Of a stretch of 64,000 nt of DNA, positions 24,221-35,900 are shown in pieces. Positions within the stretch are counted from its first letter, which is position 1; the number at the start of each line of letters is the position of its first letter. A model generated the notes under the pieces. The model saw nothing but the letters and a program-made list of their open reading frames with translations. It searched no databases and was not told the origin of the DNA. The DNA is from Aulostomus chinensis (Eukaryota; Chordata; Actinopteri; Syngnathiformes; Aulostomidae). The position numbers were made by a program, and so were the translations under genes. The stretch spans positions 2,062,501 to 2,126,500 of the forward strand of contig JBBMOA010000007.1 in assembly GCA_037954235.1 (NCBI GenBank), in the 5' to 3' direction.

Positions 24221-24332
24221 GTGGCGTGTTGTACATCAATGACTATATGTACCATCATGCACCGCGGCTGTCAGACGAGAAGCGTCTACCGTGGCGGCGG
24301 AGAGCACTGTGACGGACGGGCTGGTTCTCACC
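24221..24332 (+). promoter_or_regulatory. trabd: Promoter / non-coding first exon of trabd
   Basis: A local CpG-rich block (CACCGCGGCTG, CCGTGGCGGCGG) ends at a consensus donor CACC|GTAAGT at 24333. It is the best candidate for a 5' UTR exon joined to the acceptor at 24792, ahead of the trabd ATG at 24810. Confidence 0.5.
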
Positions 24333-24809
24333 GTAAGTTTCTGCTAATCTCTGGACAGCTGAGCGGTACGTTGGTGACCACGTCGTATTCGAGAATGATG
24401 AGACCTGTTGGAGAATTTGTTCTTTCCTCCGAATATTTTGCCGTTCAGTCGGAGGCGCTAGCTCACATTAGCTTATGTTAGCTATTCAAAGCCCAGCTAG
24501 CTAGCAGGACCAGCCCCCGGCGACTCTCCGCTTCCCTGAGCTGTCCAGGCAGCTACAGCTGTCCGTGATAAGGTTAGCCACACTGGGCATGTGTCGTCAT
24601 GGACCCCGGACGGTAACCGTTCACCCCGGTATCAGTACGGTCGCTGTGCTTTCACAAGTCAACGTTGAAACGACTGGCGTTGTACATTTAAAGCGACGTC
24701 AGCAATCAACAACACTGGACTGTACCAACTGTCTTTGAACGCATCATTTAACAGTGTACTCAAGTATCTTCGCTTTGCTGTCTGTCACGCAGATCCAAGA
24801 GCTCCAGAC

Positions 24810-27800
24810 ATGGACCAAGACAACAATGTAGAGGTGTGTGTGTGTGTGTGTGAGACAGTGAGAGAGAGAGGAGATGTCCTCCTCCCTGTGGGTGAAGGTG
24901 ACACACTGGGCAGTTTGTGTGTTTAAGGGTTACCTCTTGTATGTCATGTAAAACAGTCTGTAGCTTATGTTCCTCAGTGGAATTCCCACCTTTGTCTCTG
25001 CTCTCAATCCGTCTCTGTCAAACTTCATATTCAGATGCAAACACACCTCACGTGTAACTTGTTGTTGTTGTTTGTTTTTTTAAACTGTCTGACAGGATGA
25101 GTCAGTCGGACCAGCAGAGGATAATTCAGAAGAGGAACTGCCATGTCTGCCTTCGGGGCTCTGTAAGCTGCTGCTGTTGTTACTTCTGCCAAGAAAGTCG
25201 TGTTTGCACCAACCTGATAATCGATCGCAGCACTCGCTGTCTTTTCATGTCCACTTTTAGCTGTAGTTTCTTAAAACTTCCCATGTCTGAGCTCGGAAGG
25301 TTCTAACACCATGTAGTGCTGCTGTGTACAATCATAAACCTGCTCCAGACAATCACATCACACCTGAGGAATGCAGTTTTTCCTTATGCCAATGTACTTG
25401 GTATTTAATCTTGTGCCTCTGCATCGGTGGCAGCGGTGGGTCAGCGGCGTGATGTCTCCAGGTCAACCGTCTGTCTGTCACACGATTAAAGATGGATCAA
25501 CTGGATTCTGTGGAGGTTCATGCATACATACAGCATTCACACGCACTAAGACGCGTCGCACAGGCTCATTAAAAAAGGAACTGCTGAAAACCAACCGGTG
25601 AAGAGCAGTCGATGCAATGGATCAGCGTCTGTTTTAAAGGGTTCTAGGTTGTTATTGCATGGATTTCTTGTAGATGTTTTTGTGGCCCAGTGGATTTATC
25701 TGGAACACCTGGAGAGACTTTCTAAAAACTTGGTACAATCTCCCAGTGGGAGCCATGGGTGAGCTGAAGAGGCGCTCATGGCAGGGGCATGTTACCGCCT
25801 CGCTGATGGTCACAGACTGTGTTGTATTTTTTAGTGGTTTTAGTGGCATGAGATGTAAAAGAAGTATCACCAAAGCCTCTGAATCATGAGGCTGTGTGTG
25901 AGACGCTCAGTTCAGGGTGACGTGGAATTCAAATGTTCGCCACATCCAGGATTTTATAGTCTGTTATGGTGACGTCTTTTTTTCTGTCTAGCGGACAGTG
26001 AAGCAATGGAGGTTCTGTGGCAGTTGCGAGCGCAGCGCCGGCAGTCGTCCCCTGAGCTCCCGGAGACGGTGACTCGTCTGACCTCCGCCGACGGCAGCCT
26101 CCTGTACCTGGTGGGCACCGCCCATTTCAGCGACAGCAGCAAAAAGGATGTGGCCACGGTGAGCCAGTTAGAGGCAGAAAACTTCTTCCACCCATTTTCT
26201 AAAGCCCATTATGATGCCAAGCGCCATCTTCTGTCTTTACACATGAATTATTTTACTCGTCGCCCCCTTCAGTGCTGATTTGCTGTCCGTCTCTTATCTT
26301 TCCCTCCCTCGCGCAGACGATCCGCGCTGTGCAGCCCGACGTGGTGGTGGTGGAGCTGTGCCAGTACAGGGTGTCTATGTTGAAGATGGATGAGAACACA
26401 CTGCTGAGGGAGGCCAAAGACATCAACCTGGATAAGGTTCAGCAGGCCATCAAACAGGTCAGGCTTTCAGAGGGCTGGGAATGAGAATGGGGCTGGTAGG
26501 AAGAAGGGGATGAAAGGGCCTGGGGGGGCGTGAAGGGTACTACATTCTCCAGAGAAGCGGGAATTGGCAGCAGTGAAGGAGTGCATCTCTGTAAACAGAG
26601 GAATTCATAAAACTAGTCATGAAACCCTAAACTGCAACATGTCGGTGTGTTTCTCTGCGGTGCGAGCGCTCATTTCTCCCCTGTGTTTGTCAGAATGGCT
26701 TGATGTCTGGCCTGATGCAGATTCTCCTGCTCAAAGTTTCAGCTCACATCACAGAGCAACTCGGCATGGCGCCCGGCGGCGAGTTTCGGGAGGCCTTCAA
26801 AGAGGTGAATGGCTGTTCAAAGAAAAGGGAGTTATAAAAACCCCTTCTCTTGCTGTTGGTCTCAAACTTTTTTGTTGCCTGTTTTCTCTCTGCTCAGGCT
26901 GGACGGGTGCCATTCTGTAAATTTCACCTCGGGGATCGGCCCATCCCTGTGACATTCAAGAGGGCCATCGCTGCTCTCAGTCTCTGGCAGAAGGCCCGGC
27001 TCGCCTGGGGTCTTTGCTTTCTTTCAGACCCGATCAGGTACGAACTCCTCATTTAGTCACACCACACAATGGCAAGAGACTGTTTTTCCTCACTATCTGC
27101 ATCATTACACACAACTCTTCCAGAAAGAATAGAGATTTGATTCAGAAGGATTGTTTGGCAATAATGTCAGGATCAAAGCCAAATCATGTGTGCCCTGATG
27201 GCTTAGCGCCGGCTTTACACGGCCTAATCCATTTACTGGTCCTTTGTTGGCTGAATTCTCCATTGTTCCTCACTAAAACACTGGAAGTGACAATGTGAGT
27301 CAACCATGGAGCACATTAAATAAAGAGCAAACAGCTTTTTCAGTGTGTGTGTGTGTGTGTGTGTGTGTTCCTGATGTGTCCCCCTGCAGGGGAGTAGAGT
27401 AGACATGGTTCTCCAGGCTGGTCTGAGGCAGCCAGCGCTTCCCCAGATAGGAGTTTTTCCTCAGCCAATAATCCTTGTGTCAGGTGACTGGGTATGAGTT
27501 GGGGGGCGGCGTGGCTCAGAGGTAGAGGGGCTGTCGAGCAACTGAAGGGTCCCTGGATCGATCCCCACTTCCCCAGTGACCATGTCCAAGTATCCTTGAG
27601 CAGGATACTGAACCCCTGATTGCTCCTGACGGTCCTGGTGACTGGTGACCTATCCAGGGTGAACCCCGCCTCTCACCCAGTGTCAGCTGGGATAGGCTCC
27701 ACCCCCCCCCAACTCTTAATGGATGGATGGGTATGTGTTGTTGCATATACATGAAATTAAGCAATTACACAACTCTGCCAGTCCAACCCGTCATGTCTGT

Positions 27801-29820
27801 CTTCCCTTTGATGTTGTGTTAAAACTGCTGCTTTGTGACAGAAGAAGTGTGTTTGAAAGCCAATTTTCACAACCGCGTAGCAAACTCAGTGTCAGCTGAT
27901 GGCGCACCATCGCCGTGTCCTTGTTCTGGGGCTGGCAGGTGGGTCCTGTCCCCTCGTTGAGGTTTTCGTCAGTCATCGGTGTTTCACAGTTTATAGCACC
28001 TCTTCACAATGGATGCACATGCCCCGTATGTGATGTAAGCCATATGAAGACTGGACGTGTCATAACTTGTACTTGTACTTCAGAGAAGTGAGTAGATTTA
28101 CACTTCCAGTTTACGCAGCCTTTTCGTCATATGCTTATTTCTTCTGTTCTTCCTTTTTTCCAACACAATGTTAAGAGTTGGCTCGTTACAATGTAGATCT
28201 GTGTGTGCAGTGTGTTGGCTTCTGTTGCTGACAGAGATGAAGTCTGTCAATCGTTGTGGGATTACTAATCCAGACTAGAACGTCTCTTATCGTGGTTCCC
28301 CAGTTTTACAGAGCTAAAAGATGTTGATTTTGAAGTTCTGTCAAACGCCATGTTATAGTAACTTTTTAAAATATTTAAACAAAGAGTGAATTTTAGTTGC
28401 TTTAATATTTCTAAAGAGGAAATTAAACACCATTCTGAAAAGCTGTTGGTTTTATCTGGCCGTGCACATATTTCTACTACGGTGGTTGTTCCTGTTTCTT
28501 TGTTGTATACACAAGAACACTGTGAACAGGAAACGTGTGTGCGCATCTCATTGTGTTTCAGTAAAGAGGATGTTGAGAAGTGCAAGCAGAAGGACCTGCT
28601 GGAGCAGACCATGTCAGAGATGATTGGAGAGTTTCCTGCTCTCCACCAGACCATCGTGGCTGAGAGAGATATCTACCTCACACACACCCTCCGCCAGGCT
28701 ACACGCTGTGTGGAGGCGCCCCCTAATGCCCAGAGTGGGTAACACTGTCAATTTCATCTTAAAATAAATCTTAAACCTCATGAAATGGATTTCAAGCTGC
28801 ATGTTTGTGTACGTGTATGTATCTGCCACTAGACTGTTTCAGGATTAACTGACCAGTAATGAGTGTTATTTATTGGAAATGATTCATGTCACGCAAACAA
28901 ATAAGAGCTGATCCTCATCGTGTCTAACACATCATCAATGAACGTGACTGACCAGAATCCACAATTATGAAGGAAACAAACGAAGCATAGGATGAAATGA
29001 AGCGCTAACATTCTGTGCCCAGCAGGTCAGTTTACTGTGACATGATGTTCATGGGTAATTATTAGCTACCTAAAGCGCTCCATGGTTCGGTGGCTGCTGT
29101 TGCCGATAGCTAGCAAGCTAATAATTCCGTTTCTTGGATGGGTGTTACTCAGCTGATGGAGTAGTTAAGTGTTAACTGCCTATTATCCTGTATTCTAGAG
29201 GGAGAAAAAGATGAGTTCCTGTAATTTGCGAACCAAAAAAGGATCTAGCTGAATTCAAACTTCCATTTTGGATCCAGGACTAAGGGGAGCTGCATTTTTG
29301 TTCTCTGTGCTGAGAGGCAGGTGGACCACGTCAGCTTCTTGTTTGTCTCAGAGATGTTGGCGCTCCAGTGCGGCATCCTGGCAGTTGGCATCGTATAGAG
29401 GAGGTTCAACGGGTGACTTGCTTGGCTTAATGTTGTGAATGCGACATGCCGTGTGATCCTCTGTTACAGAAGTGCCTGCTGTGGTGGTGGGAGTTGTTGG
29501 AATGGGTCATGTCCCGGGCATAGAGAAAAACTGGGAGAAGCAGCTCAACATCAGTGAAATCATGAGGTAGGTTCATCCTTCCACTGAGTGACCGAAGCAC
29601 TTCCTGTTTCTGTGTTTGGCTTTACTCGTATGTGTCCGTCTTCCTCAGCGTTGCGCCTCCCTCGCGCTTTGGCTGGGTGTTGCGTGCCGTCATTAAGGGT
29701 GTCATGATGGGGATGCTGGGATACGCCTGTTACCGTGCCGGAGGGAGTTTAGGTCGAGCCCTGGTGTCTCTACCTGCTGTCCAATCAGTCCTGGAGAATC
29801 TACGGCCTCCACCTGCTTGA
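24810..29820 (+). CDS. trabd: TraB domain-containing protein
   Basis: Exons are 24810-24833, 25096-25162, 25992-26158, 26317-26457, 26694-26804, 26898-27037, 28562-28734, 29470-29566 and 29649-29820, totalling 1092 bases (363 residues plus stop; human 376). Family blocks are clear: VGTAHFSDSS (GTAH at residues 72-75), VVVVELCQYRVSMLKMDE, GMAPGGEFREAFKE, VPFCKFHLGDRPIPVTFKRAIAAL, EMIGEFP and VGMGHVPGIEKNW. GTAH and GMGH are the paired GxxH motifs of the TraB/TIKI superfamily. A final hydrophobic stretch (GVMMGMLGYACY) suggests a C-terminal membrane anchor. The exact biochemical role of the vertebrate protein is unsettled; relatives include metalloprotease-like TIKI proteins. The donor at 28735 (GTGGGT) rather than the GTAACA four bases later is required to keep frame. 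The first coding donor is the start of a GT repeat. Confidence 0.93.
24834..24853 (+). repeat. (GT)n serving as splice donor of trabd first coding exon
   Basis: GAG is followed directly by about ten GT units. The first GT gives phase 0 into the next exon at 25096; each later GT would shift by 2 bases. Confidence 0.7.
27343..27369 (+). repeat. (GT)n microsatellite in trabd intron
   Basis: About 13 GT units inside the trabd intron 27038-28561. Confidence 0.9.
27501..27727 (+). mobile_element. tRNA-derived SINE with LINE-like tail
   Basis: The head has a box A-like TGGCTCAGAGGTAGAGG (27512-27528) and a box B-like GGATCGATCC (27555-27564). The body contains a CTTGAGCAGGATACTGAACC motif, followed by a tail (CAGCTGGGATAGGCTCCACC, then GGATGG repeats) shared with fish L2/CR1-type LINEs. 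A 12-bp duplication TGGGTATGAGTT (27489-27500) / TGGGTATGTGTT (27728-27739) flanks it, one mismatch. It lies in a trabd intron in sense orientation. Confidence 0.8.
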
Positions 29821-30150
29821 CCCTCCGCTGGTCGCCTGGAAGCCATCAGTGACACGACATTTGATTTATGAAACAATGCATCATTTACCAATGGCCTTAA
29901 AACAGGAGGTGAGGCTGAAGGAAAGGGTTAATGAACCCGCATGAACATGAACTACCGTGGACCTCAGGGGGTAACGCACCTCGCACCTCACAACGACGTC
30001 CCTCTGGGCACAGTAGGGCCGTACTGCCAAAGAAACCGTGACAGTACTCTTCCAGAATTTGTGCGAATCCTGCATTTTGTAAGGTTTATGAATGCCAATA
30101 TTTTTCCTCTGGATCCATTCAGCCCACCATTCCTTTGAATGACTCAGCGC

Positions 30151-30190
<40 letters not shown>

Positions 30191-30889
30191 TTGATTTAAC
30201 TGTCATATTAGGACCATTTCAGGATCCTCCGCTTCAGTCACCTGTCCTAATGTGACCCATTTCAAGTTCAAGCACTTTAGGAGAGACAAGCGGAGTCTTT
30301 TACTGCACGTGAAGCCTCTTTACAAAAAGTAAATACAACAACACAACGAACTGATCTGATGATTGGAACTTTTATCACTCTCTTAATTCCTGAAAAAAAT
30401 CTGTCATTGAAATCGCATCATCTTAGTTGAGGTGTGATGAGCGCGGCTGGTTTCTCATGTACATCAGCAGATAAGTGCCTCATAACGGAGCTGAAAGGGC
30501 TAAAGCTGGAACGGCAAAACGAGCGTCACATGCATCTCATGCGCACTCCAGCGAGTGGTTGATGCAGCTCTCCAAGATTCTGTCCTTTTAGTAATACGGG
30601 GTAATTAACGTAGTCCGTGTAAACTAGTGTAGTACCTGTTCTTTGACGGTTGGGGCCGTGGGTTGTGTGAGGTCAAAAACATCAAAGCCATCGATTCATT
30701 ATATGAGGTCATTACTACTATTTGCCCCGCCCCTTTATGTCTGCAGTTCTTGTTTGAGGGGCCATTCCCTTGTTAAGTCCAGTCGAGGGGCGGGACTATG
30801 GGTGGTGATGTCACAAAACCTACCTGACAATCTCTGGACTTTGATCTCTGACTGCTCAGATCGCCACGTATATACATCTAGAATCCTAA
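29821..30889. other. trabd 3' flank
   Basis: Presumed trabd 3' UTR and intergenic sequence, with a CA repeat at about 30149-30190. I see no canonical AATAAA close to the stop codon and no coding exon. Confidence 0.5.
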
Positions 30890-31425
30890 CTGTCATCTTG
30901 GCTTTCATCTCATTCTTCAAGACTGTCATCTTGGCTGTCATCTCATTCTTCAAGACTGTCATCTTGGCTGTCATGTTGACTCTCATGTCAGCCGTTTTGC
31001 TGTCATCTTGACTGTCATCTCTGTAACCCTGACTGTCATGATAAGTCATTTTGGCTGTCATTGCAGTATATTTGGCTGTCACCTCAACTGTCACCTTGGT
31101 CATCCGAACTGCAGTTGTAGCCACCCTGACTGCCACCCTGACTGCCACCCTGACTGTCACCCTCGCTGTCACCCTCGCTGTCACCCTGACTGTCACCCTC
31201 GCTGTCACCCTGACTGTCACCCTCGCTGCCACCCTGACTGTCACCCTGACTGCCACCCTGACTGTCACCCTCGCTGTCACCCTGACTGTCACCCTCGCTG
31301 TCACCCTGACTGTCACCCTCGCTGTCACCCTGACTGTCACCCTCGCTGTCACCCTGACTGTCACCCTCGCTGCCACCCTGACTGTCACCCTCGCTGTCAC
31401 CCTGACTGCCACCCTGACTGCCATC
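30890..31425 (+). repeat. Two-stage minisatellite: 33-bp units grading into 12-bp units
   Basis: 30890-31000 holds about three copies of a 33-bp unit beginning CTGTCATCTTGGCT. From about 31110 to 31425 this becomes a regular 12-bp repeat of the form GACTGTCACCCT alternating with CGCTGTCACCCT (about 26 units), partly as a 24-bp higher-order pair. All share a CTGTCAC/CTGTCAT core, so one probably evolved from the other. The open frames on both strands here are by-products of the 12-bp period. Confidence 0.9.
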
Positions 31426-32927
31426 TCACCCTTAGACCCCAAACTTCAAACTCAGCACTGCACTCTGCAGTCACCAGGCACCAGCAATGCACGCGGCACG
31501 TTTGACGTCACTCAAGTGACCTGTTGAGGAGTTAATCGAGTCATAGACCTGCAGGCTGACGTGCATACAGAGATTTCTTGTTTTTAATGTTAGATGTTGT
31601 TCCCCAAACAGAGACACTTGTTCCATCTGGTTCCATTTGCAGTGGTACCACGAGTGATCCCTCGTAGATTCAACAGAGACCTGACACAGGGCTGGCTGAC
31701 ACGTTCCTCAGGGTGTGCAATGCATTCATCTCGTCATTCAGATGTTTGACTTTACTTCTGAAATGAGGCGTCTCTTGGTAAAGGTTCATACTTGACATGA
31801 AAATATGCATTTTGTACAGAGAGCTGTCTCTAAAAATCTTCTCACCAGAACATCTGATGTTCAGTGTACCAGCTGCAACAATTTATGCATTAGTGCTTTC
31901 CTTTCTGATTATAACCTGAGCATGGAGAGGCGATTTAAAAGGAAATGGATTTGCTTCTCTTAAATGAAGCATGTAACATGGCCATTAGGGTTTTTGGGTT
32001 ATTTATGTTTCAACTGCTATGAAGGAAGCAGGAGGTGAAGCCTTACGCTGCTATCACAGCTGCCTTTGACCCCCACATTGCCTCCTCCTCCCCGTCTACA
32101 ACGCCGACCCGTATCCAGTGACTCACAGCTAAGATGGCGTCTGTGGAACTGTTTTGTAGATGTCCTGTTAAATCCTGTTGGGACAAGACAATTAGGAGGT
32201 TGTACAGCATTTAAACCAATTTTAATTTCCAGACCTTGAGTTGAGGCAATTATATGTGAAGTACGCATGAGACATAGGTTTTATTTGTAAGGCAAACGAA
32301 AGGTCATTTATTTGATATTGAGTTTAAATGGGACTTGAGTGATGCAGCATCATGTTGTCTCCCAATCATGAGTCTCTGGCGGAGTCTCGCCTCCTTCCCT
32401 CATTAGTATGATCCAATCAGTCGTTGTTTTTGTTCTCCCTCTCATGTAAGTTCCAGACGTTTATGCAACTGTACGTAATTCTCAAGAGAAACCGTATGCC
32501 TGTACTCCATCCAGTGTATTCTCCTTTGCCCGTGTGCTGTATGTTCATTTCAGCAAAACAAACATTAAATTCTGTAATGAATTATAAATAATTTTAAGTA
32601 AAGATAAACTACTTTTGCCTCAGACGTTTCTGTTTCACTTTATTGCGTCATACCAGCTGGACTGATCTAACGCCTCCTCGGTGTTTTTCTGGTTAACTGC
32701 GAACAAGACTCCGTGCAGTAGAATCAAACGTGGCTGCGCTCATGAGAGGACGAACTAGAAATCTTTATCTTCTATGTTCTTTTTGTGCTTTTAATTCTGT
32801 CGTTCCGCTTAACTGTGCGTTTCCAGTAGGACCAAAAACAATGTAGCACCACGTGCTTCGCGAACATCCGCTGTGGCCAGCGGGATTATGAAAGCGTGAT
32901 TAAGGACTTTATTAAACTGCGCCAGCC
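31426..32927. other. trabd-selenoo intergenic region
   Basis: AT-rich sequence without recognisable genes or repeats, apart from scattered low-complexity stretches. The last 150 bases become GC-rich toward the selenoo promoter. Confidence 0.5.
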
Positions 32928-32934
32928 TATAAAA
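32928..32934 (+). promoter_or_regulatory. selenoo: TATA-like box close to the selenoo start
   Basis: TATAAAA between GC-rich flanks, 28 bases before the ATG at 32963. If used, transcription would begin almost at that ATG, leaving practically no leader for the mitochondrial-form start. Confidence 0.35.
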
Positions 32935-32962
32935 CCGGGCCGATGGGCGTCGCCGTAGTCTG

Positions 32963-35900
32963 ATGGCCTTCGTCGGACCTTGGCTCGTACCGTCCCGCGC
33001 TCTTCGTCCCGGTGCGCCCGTTCTCAGACTCCTCAGTACCGTCGGCATGGAAGAAATGGGTACGGCTCTGAGTCGGTCTCCGCTGGAGCGGCTCGAATTC
33101 GACAATGTCGTCCTCAAGAAACTTCCCCTGGACCCATCCGAGGAGCCGGGGGTCCGGCAGGTGAAGGGAGCCTGTTTCTCCCGGGTCAAGCCGCAGCCGC
33201 TGACGAAACCTCGGTTCGTGGCGGTGTCGCATGAAGCCGTGGGGCTGCTGGGGCTCACCGGGGAGGAGGTCTTGAACGACGCCCTGGGGCCAGAGTACCT
33301 GAGCGGTTCCAAAGTCATGCCCGGATCCGAGCCCGCAGCTCACTGCTACTGCGGCCACCAGTTCGGCCAGTTTGCCGGGCAGCTGGGCGACGGGGCGGCC
33401 TGCTACCTGGGGGAGGTGAAGGTGCCGGCCGGACAGGACCCCGAACTGCTGCGGGAGAACCCGAGCGGCCGGTGGGAGATTCAGGTGAAGGGAGCCGGGC
33501 TGACCCCTTACTCCAGGTAGGAGAGAGGTGGTGGTGTTGCTGTCTGTGACCGATTTATCTGACGGTTTGATAATGTGATTTATGGGCTTTTAAAAATCAT
33601 GGTTTTATTAAAGAAATCAGCAGTGCTTATGAGTATTTTTCAGGATGTAGCAAATGTGAATGTCACAGGAACCTGTTTTTATCCTGATAACATTGACATC
33701 TGTAATATCTGCCAAATCAGCAGAGAATGTGTGTGTGTGTGGGGGGGGGGGGGTCCAATAGCTTGCATCCTTACATTAAATTATATAAACATTTATTGAT
33801 TTGACCATTTAAATTATGGAAATGTATTTATGTATTCTTAAATTTCTTTAAACATTTTATCAATTACTTATGAACTTATTGACTATTTCCAACAGTTAAT
33901 TATGTGTATTCTATTTGTTTACGGCGCTATAAACCCTCCACAAGGTCTAGACGTCCGTTGGGACGTCACTGATGCATGAATGAAAAATGTAAATGACCTC
34001 GTTCGTCCCTTCAGACAAGCTGATGGCCGCAAGGTTCTTCGCTCCAGTATCAGAGAGTTCCTGTGCAGTGAGGCCATGCACTTCCTGGGTGTTCCCACCA
34101 CCAGAGCAGGTTCTGTTGTTACCTCTGACAGCAGAGTGATGCGGGATGTCTACTACAGCGGGCACCCTCGACACGAGAGGTGCTCCGTGGTCCTCCGCAT
34201 CGCTCCAACCTTTCTCAGGTGAGTGCACGTCAACCTTCTCGTACGTGTCAGCGATGTCCGAGCTTCTTATAAACTCAAACGGCGATCGCTGCTGTTGTGC
34301 GTGATCCGAACAGGTTCGGCTCCTTTGAGATATTCAAGCAGCAAGACGAGTACACCGGCCGCCAGGGTCCCAGCTACGGACGCGACGAGATCCGAGGACA
34401 GATGTTGGATTATGTGATTGAGATGTTCTACCCCGAGATCCAGCAGAATCACTCGGACCGGGTGGAGAGGAACGTGTCTTTCTTCAGAGAGGTCAGAGCA
34501 CTTCCAGGAGTGACTGACATTAGAGTTGGAAGACAAGAACCCTGGAATCCTCTTATCGTGTTAAGCTGTGACTGATAGTCCAGGGACAGGCTGGCTGCAT
34601 GTGCTGAGTCACTGTGCCCTCAGCTCAGCGCCAGATTAAAATATTAACAAGGAATTAAACTCTGGATAGAGACATTTGACATTTTCCTGATTCAGTTCCC
34701 ATGACAGACGAAGCTTTTCCTCCCACTATCAGGTGAATGTCACTTTTTCTAGAGTTAAACCCCTCTCTTCCTCTGAAGGTGATGCTCCGCACAGCTCGCC
34801 TCGTGGCCCAGTGGCAGTGTGTCGGGTTCTGTCATGGTGTTCTGAACACAGACAACATGAGCATTGTGGGGCTCACGCTGGACTACGGCCCCTACGGCTT
34901 CATGGACAGGTCAGATATTCCTGGACACTTAAGAGTCTGTTGATCTGTTAACATAATCAGAACCATACTAAGGCGTTCCATCACTCATCAGCTGACGCTC
35001 TTCCTGGTTGCTCTCAGGTTCGATCCAAATTTCATCTGCAATGCCTCTGACAACTCTGGACGCTACTCCTACCAGGCCCAGCCAGCCATCTGCAGGTGGA
35101 ACCTGATCAAGCTAGCAGAGGCTCTGGATCCGGAGCTTCCGCCTGCCCGGGCCAAGGCTGTCATGGAGGAGTACCTGGATTTGTATAATAGCTTCTACCT
35201 GGAGAACATGAGGAAGAAGCTGGGCTTCTTGAAGAAGGAGGAGCCTGAGGATGAGATCCTGATCACCGAGCTGCTGCAGACCATGCACAACACAGGTGGG
35301 ACACTGGCGACTGACGTGGAGCCGTTCCAGATGTCAGGTTATCAGTCAGAGCCAAATATCAGAAATGAACGGAAGTACTGGTATATGGCATATCAATGGT
35401 GAGCCACAAACGCTCTGGTTATTCTGGAGCAGTGTTTCTCCTGCCATGGTGTTGGGGGGCGCTAGGTGAAACGCTGGCGGTTCAAAAGTTGACCCAAAAC
35501 ATTTGATGCAATATAAAAACATTTGTTGAAACACAAAATGTATGGAAAAGCTGAAAAAGCAGTCCCCAGCAGTAGCTATCGCTAACGCTAGCAACTACTG
35601 CTGATGCTAGCAACTACTGCTGATGCTAGCAACTACTGCTGATGCTAGCAACTACTGCTGATGCTAGCAACTACAGCTAAAGCAAATACTGCTACCAGTC
35701 AATTCGTACCTTCCACAGACAACAACACTTGATGTGCCTCTTTAAATTGACGTCTTGAACTTATATATTAGTGGATTTGATAAGTTGTTGTCGGACAAAA
35801 TGGCGGGTTTTTGATGTTAGTGTAGCATTTTTACTAGCATGACTCAAAGCTGAGCATGTGACTGCATCAAAACTCCTTTCTGATTATCATGCTGGTTTCC

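Noticed and set aside
27501..27580. tRNA gene from box A/B-like sequences
   Set aside because: No cloverleaf can be folded and the sequence continues into a SINE body and LINE-type tail with a flanking duplication; the same holds for 45520-45597.
30735..31527. Open frames of 158-235 codons on both strands
   Set aside because: Composed of the 12-bp minisatellite; low-complexity translations with no family resemblance.
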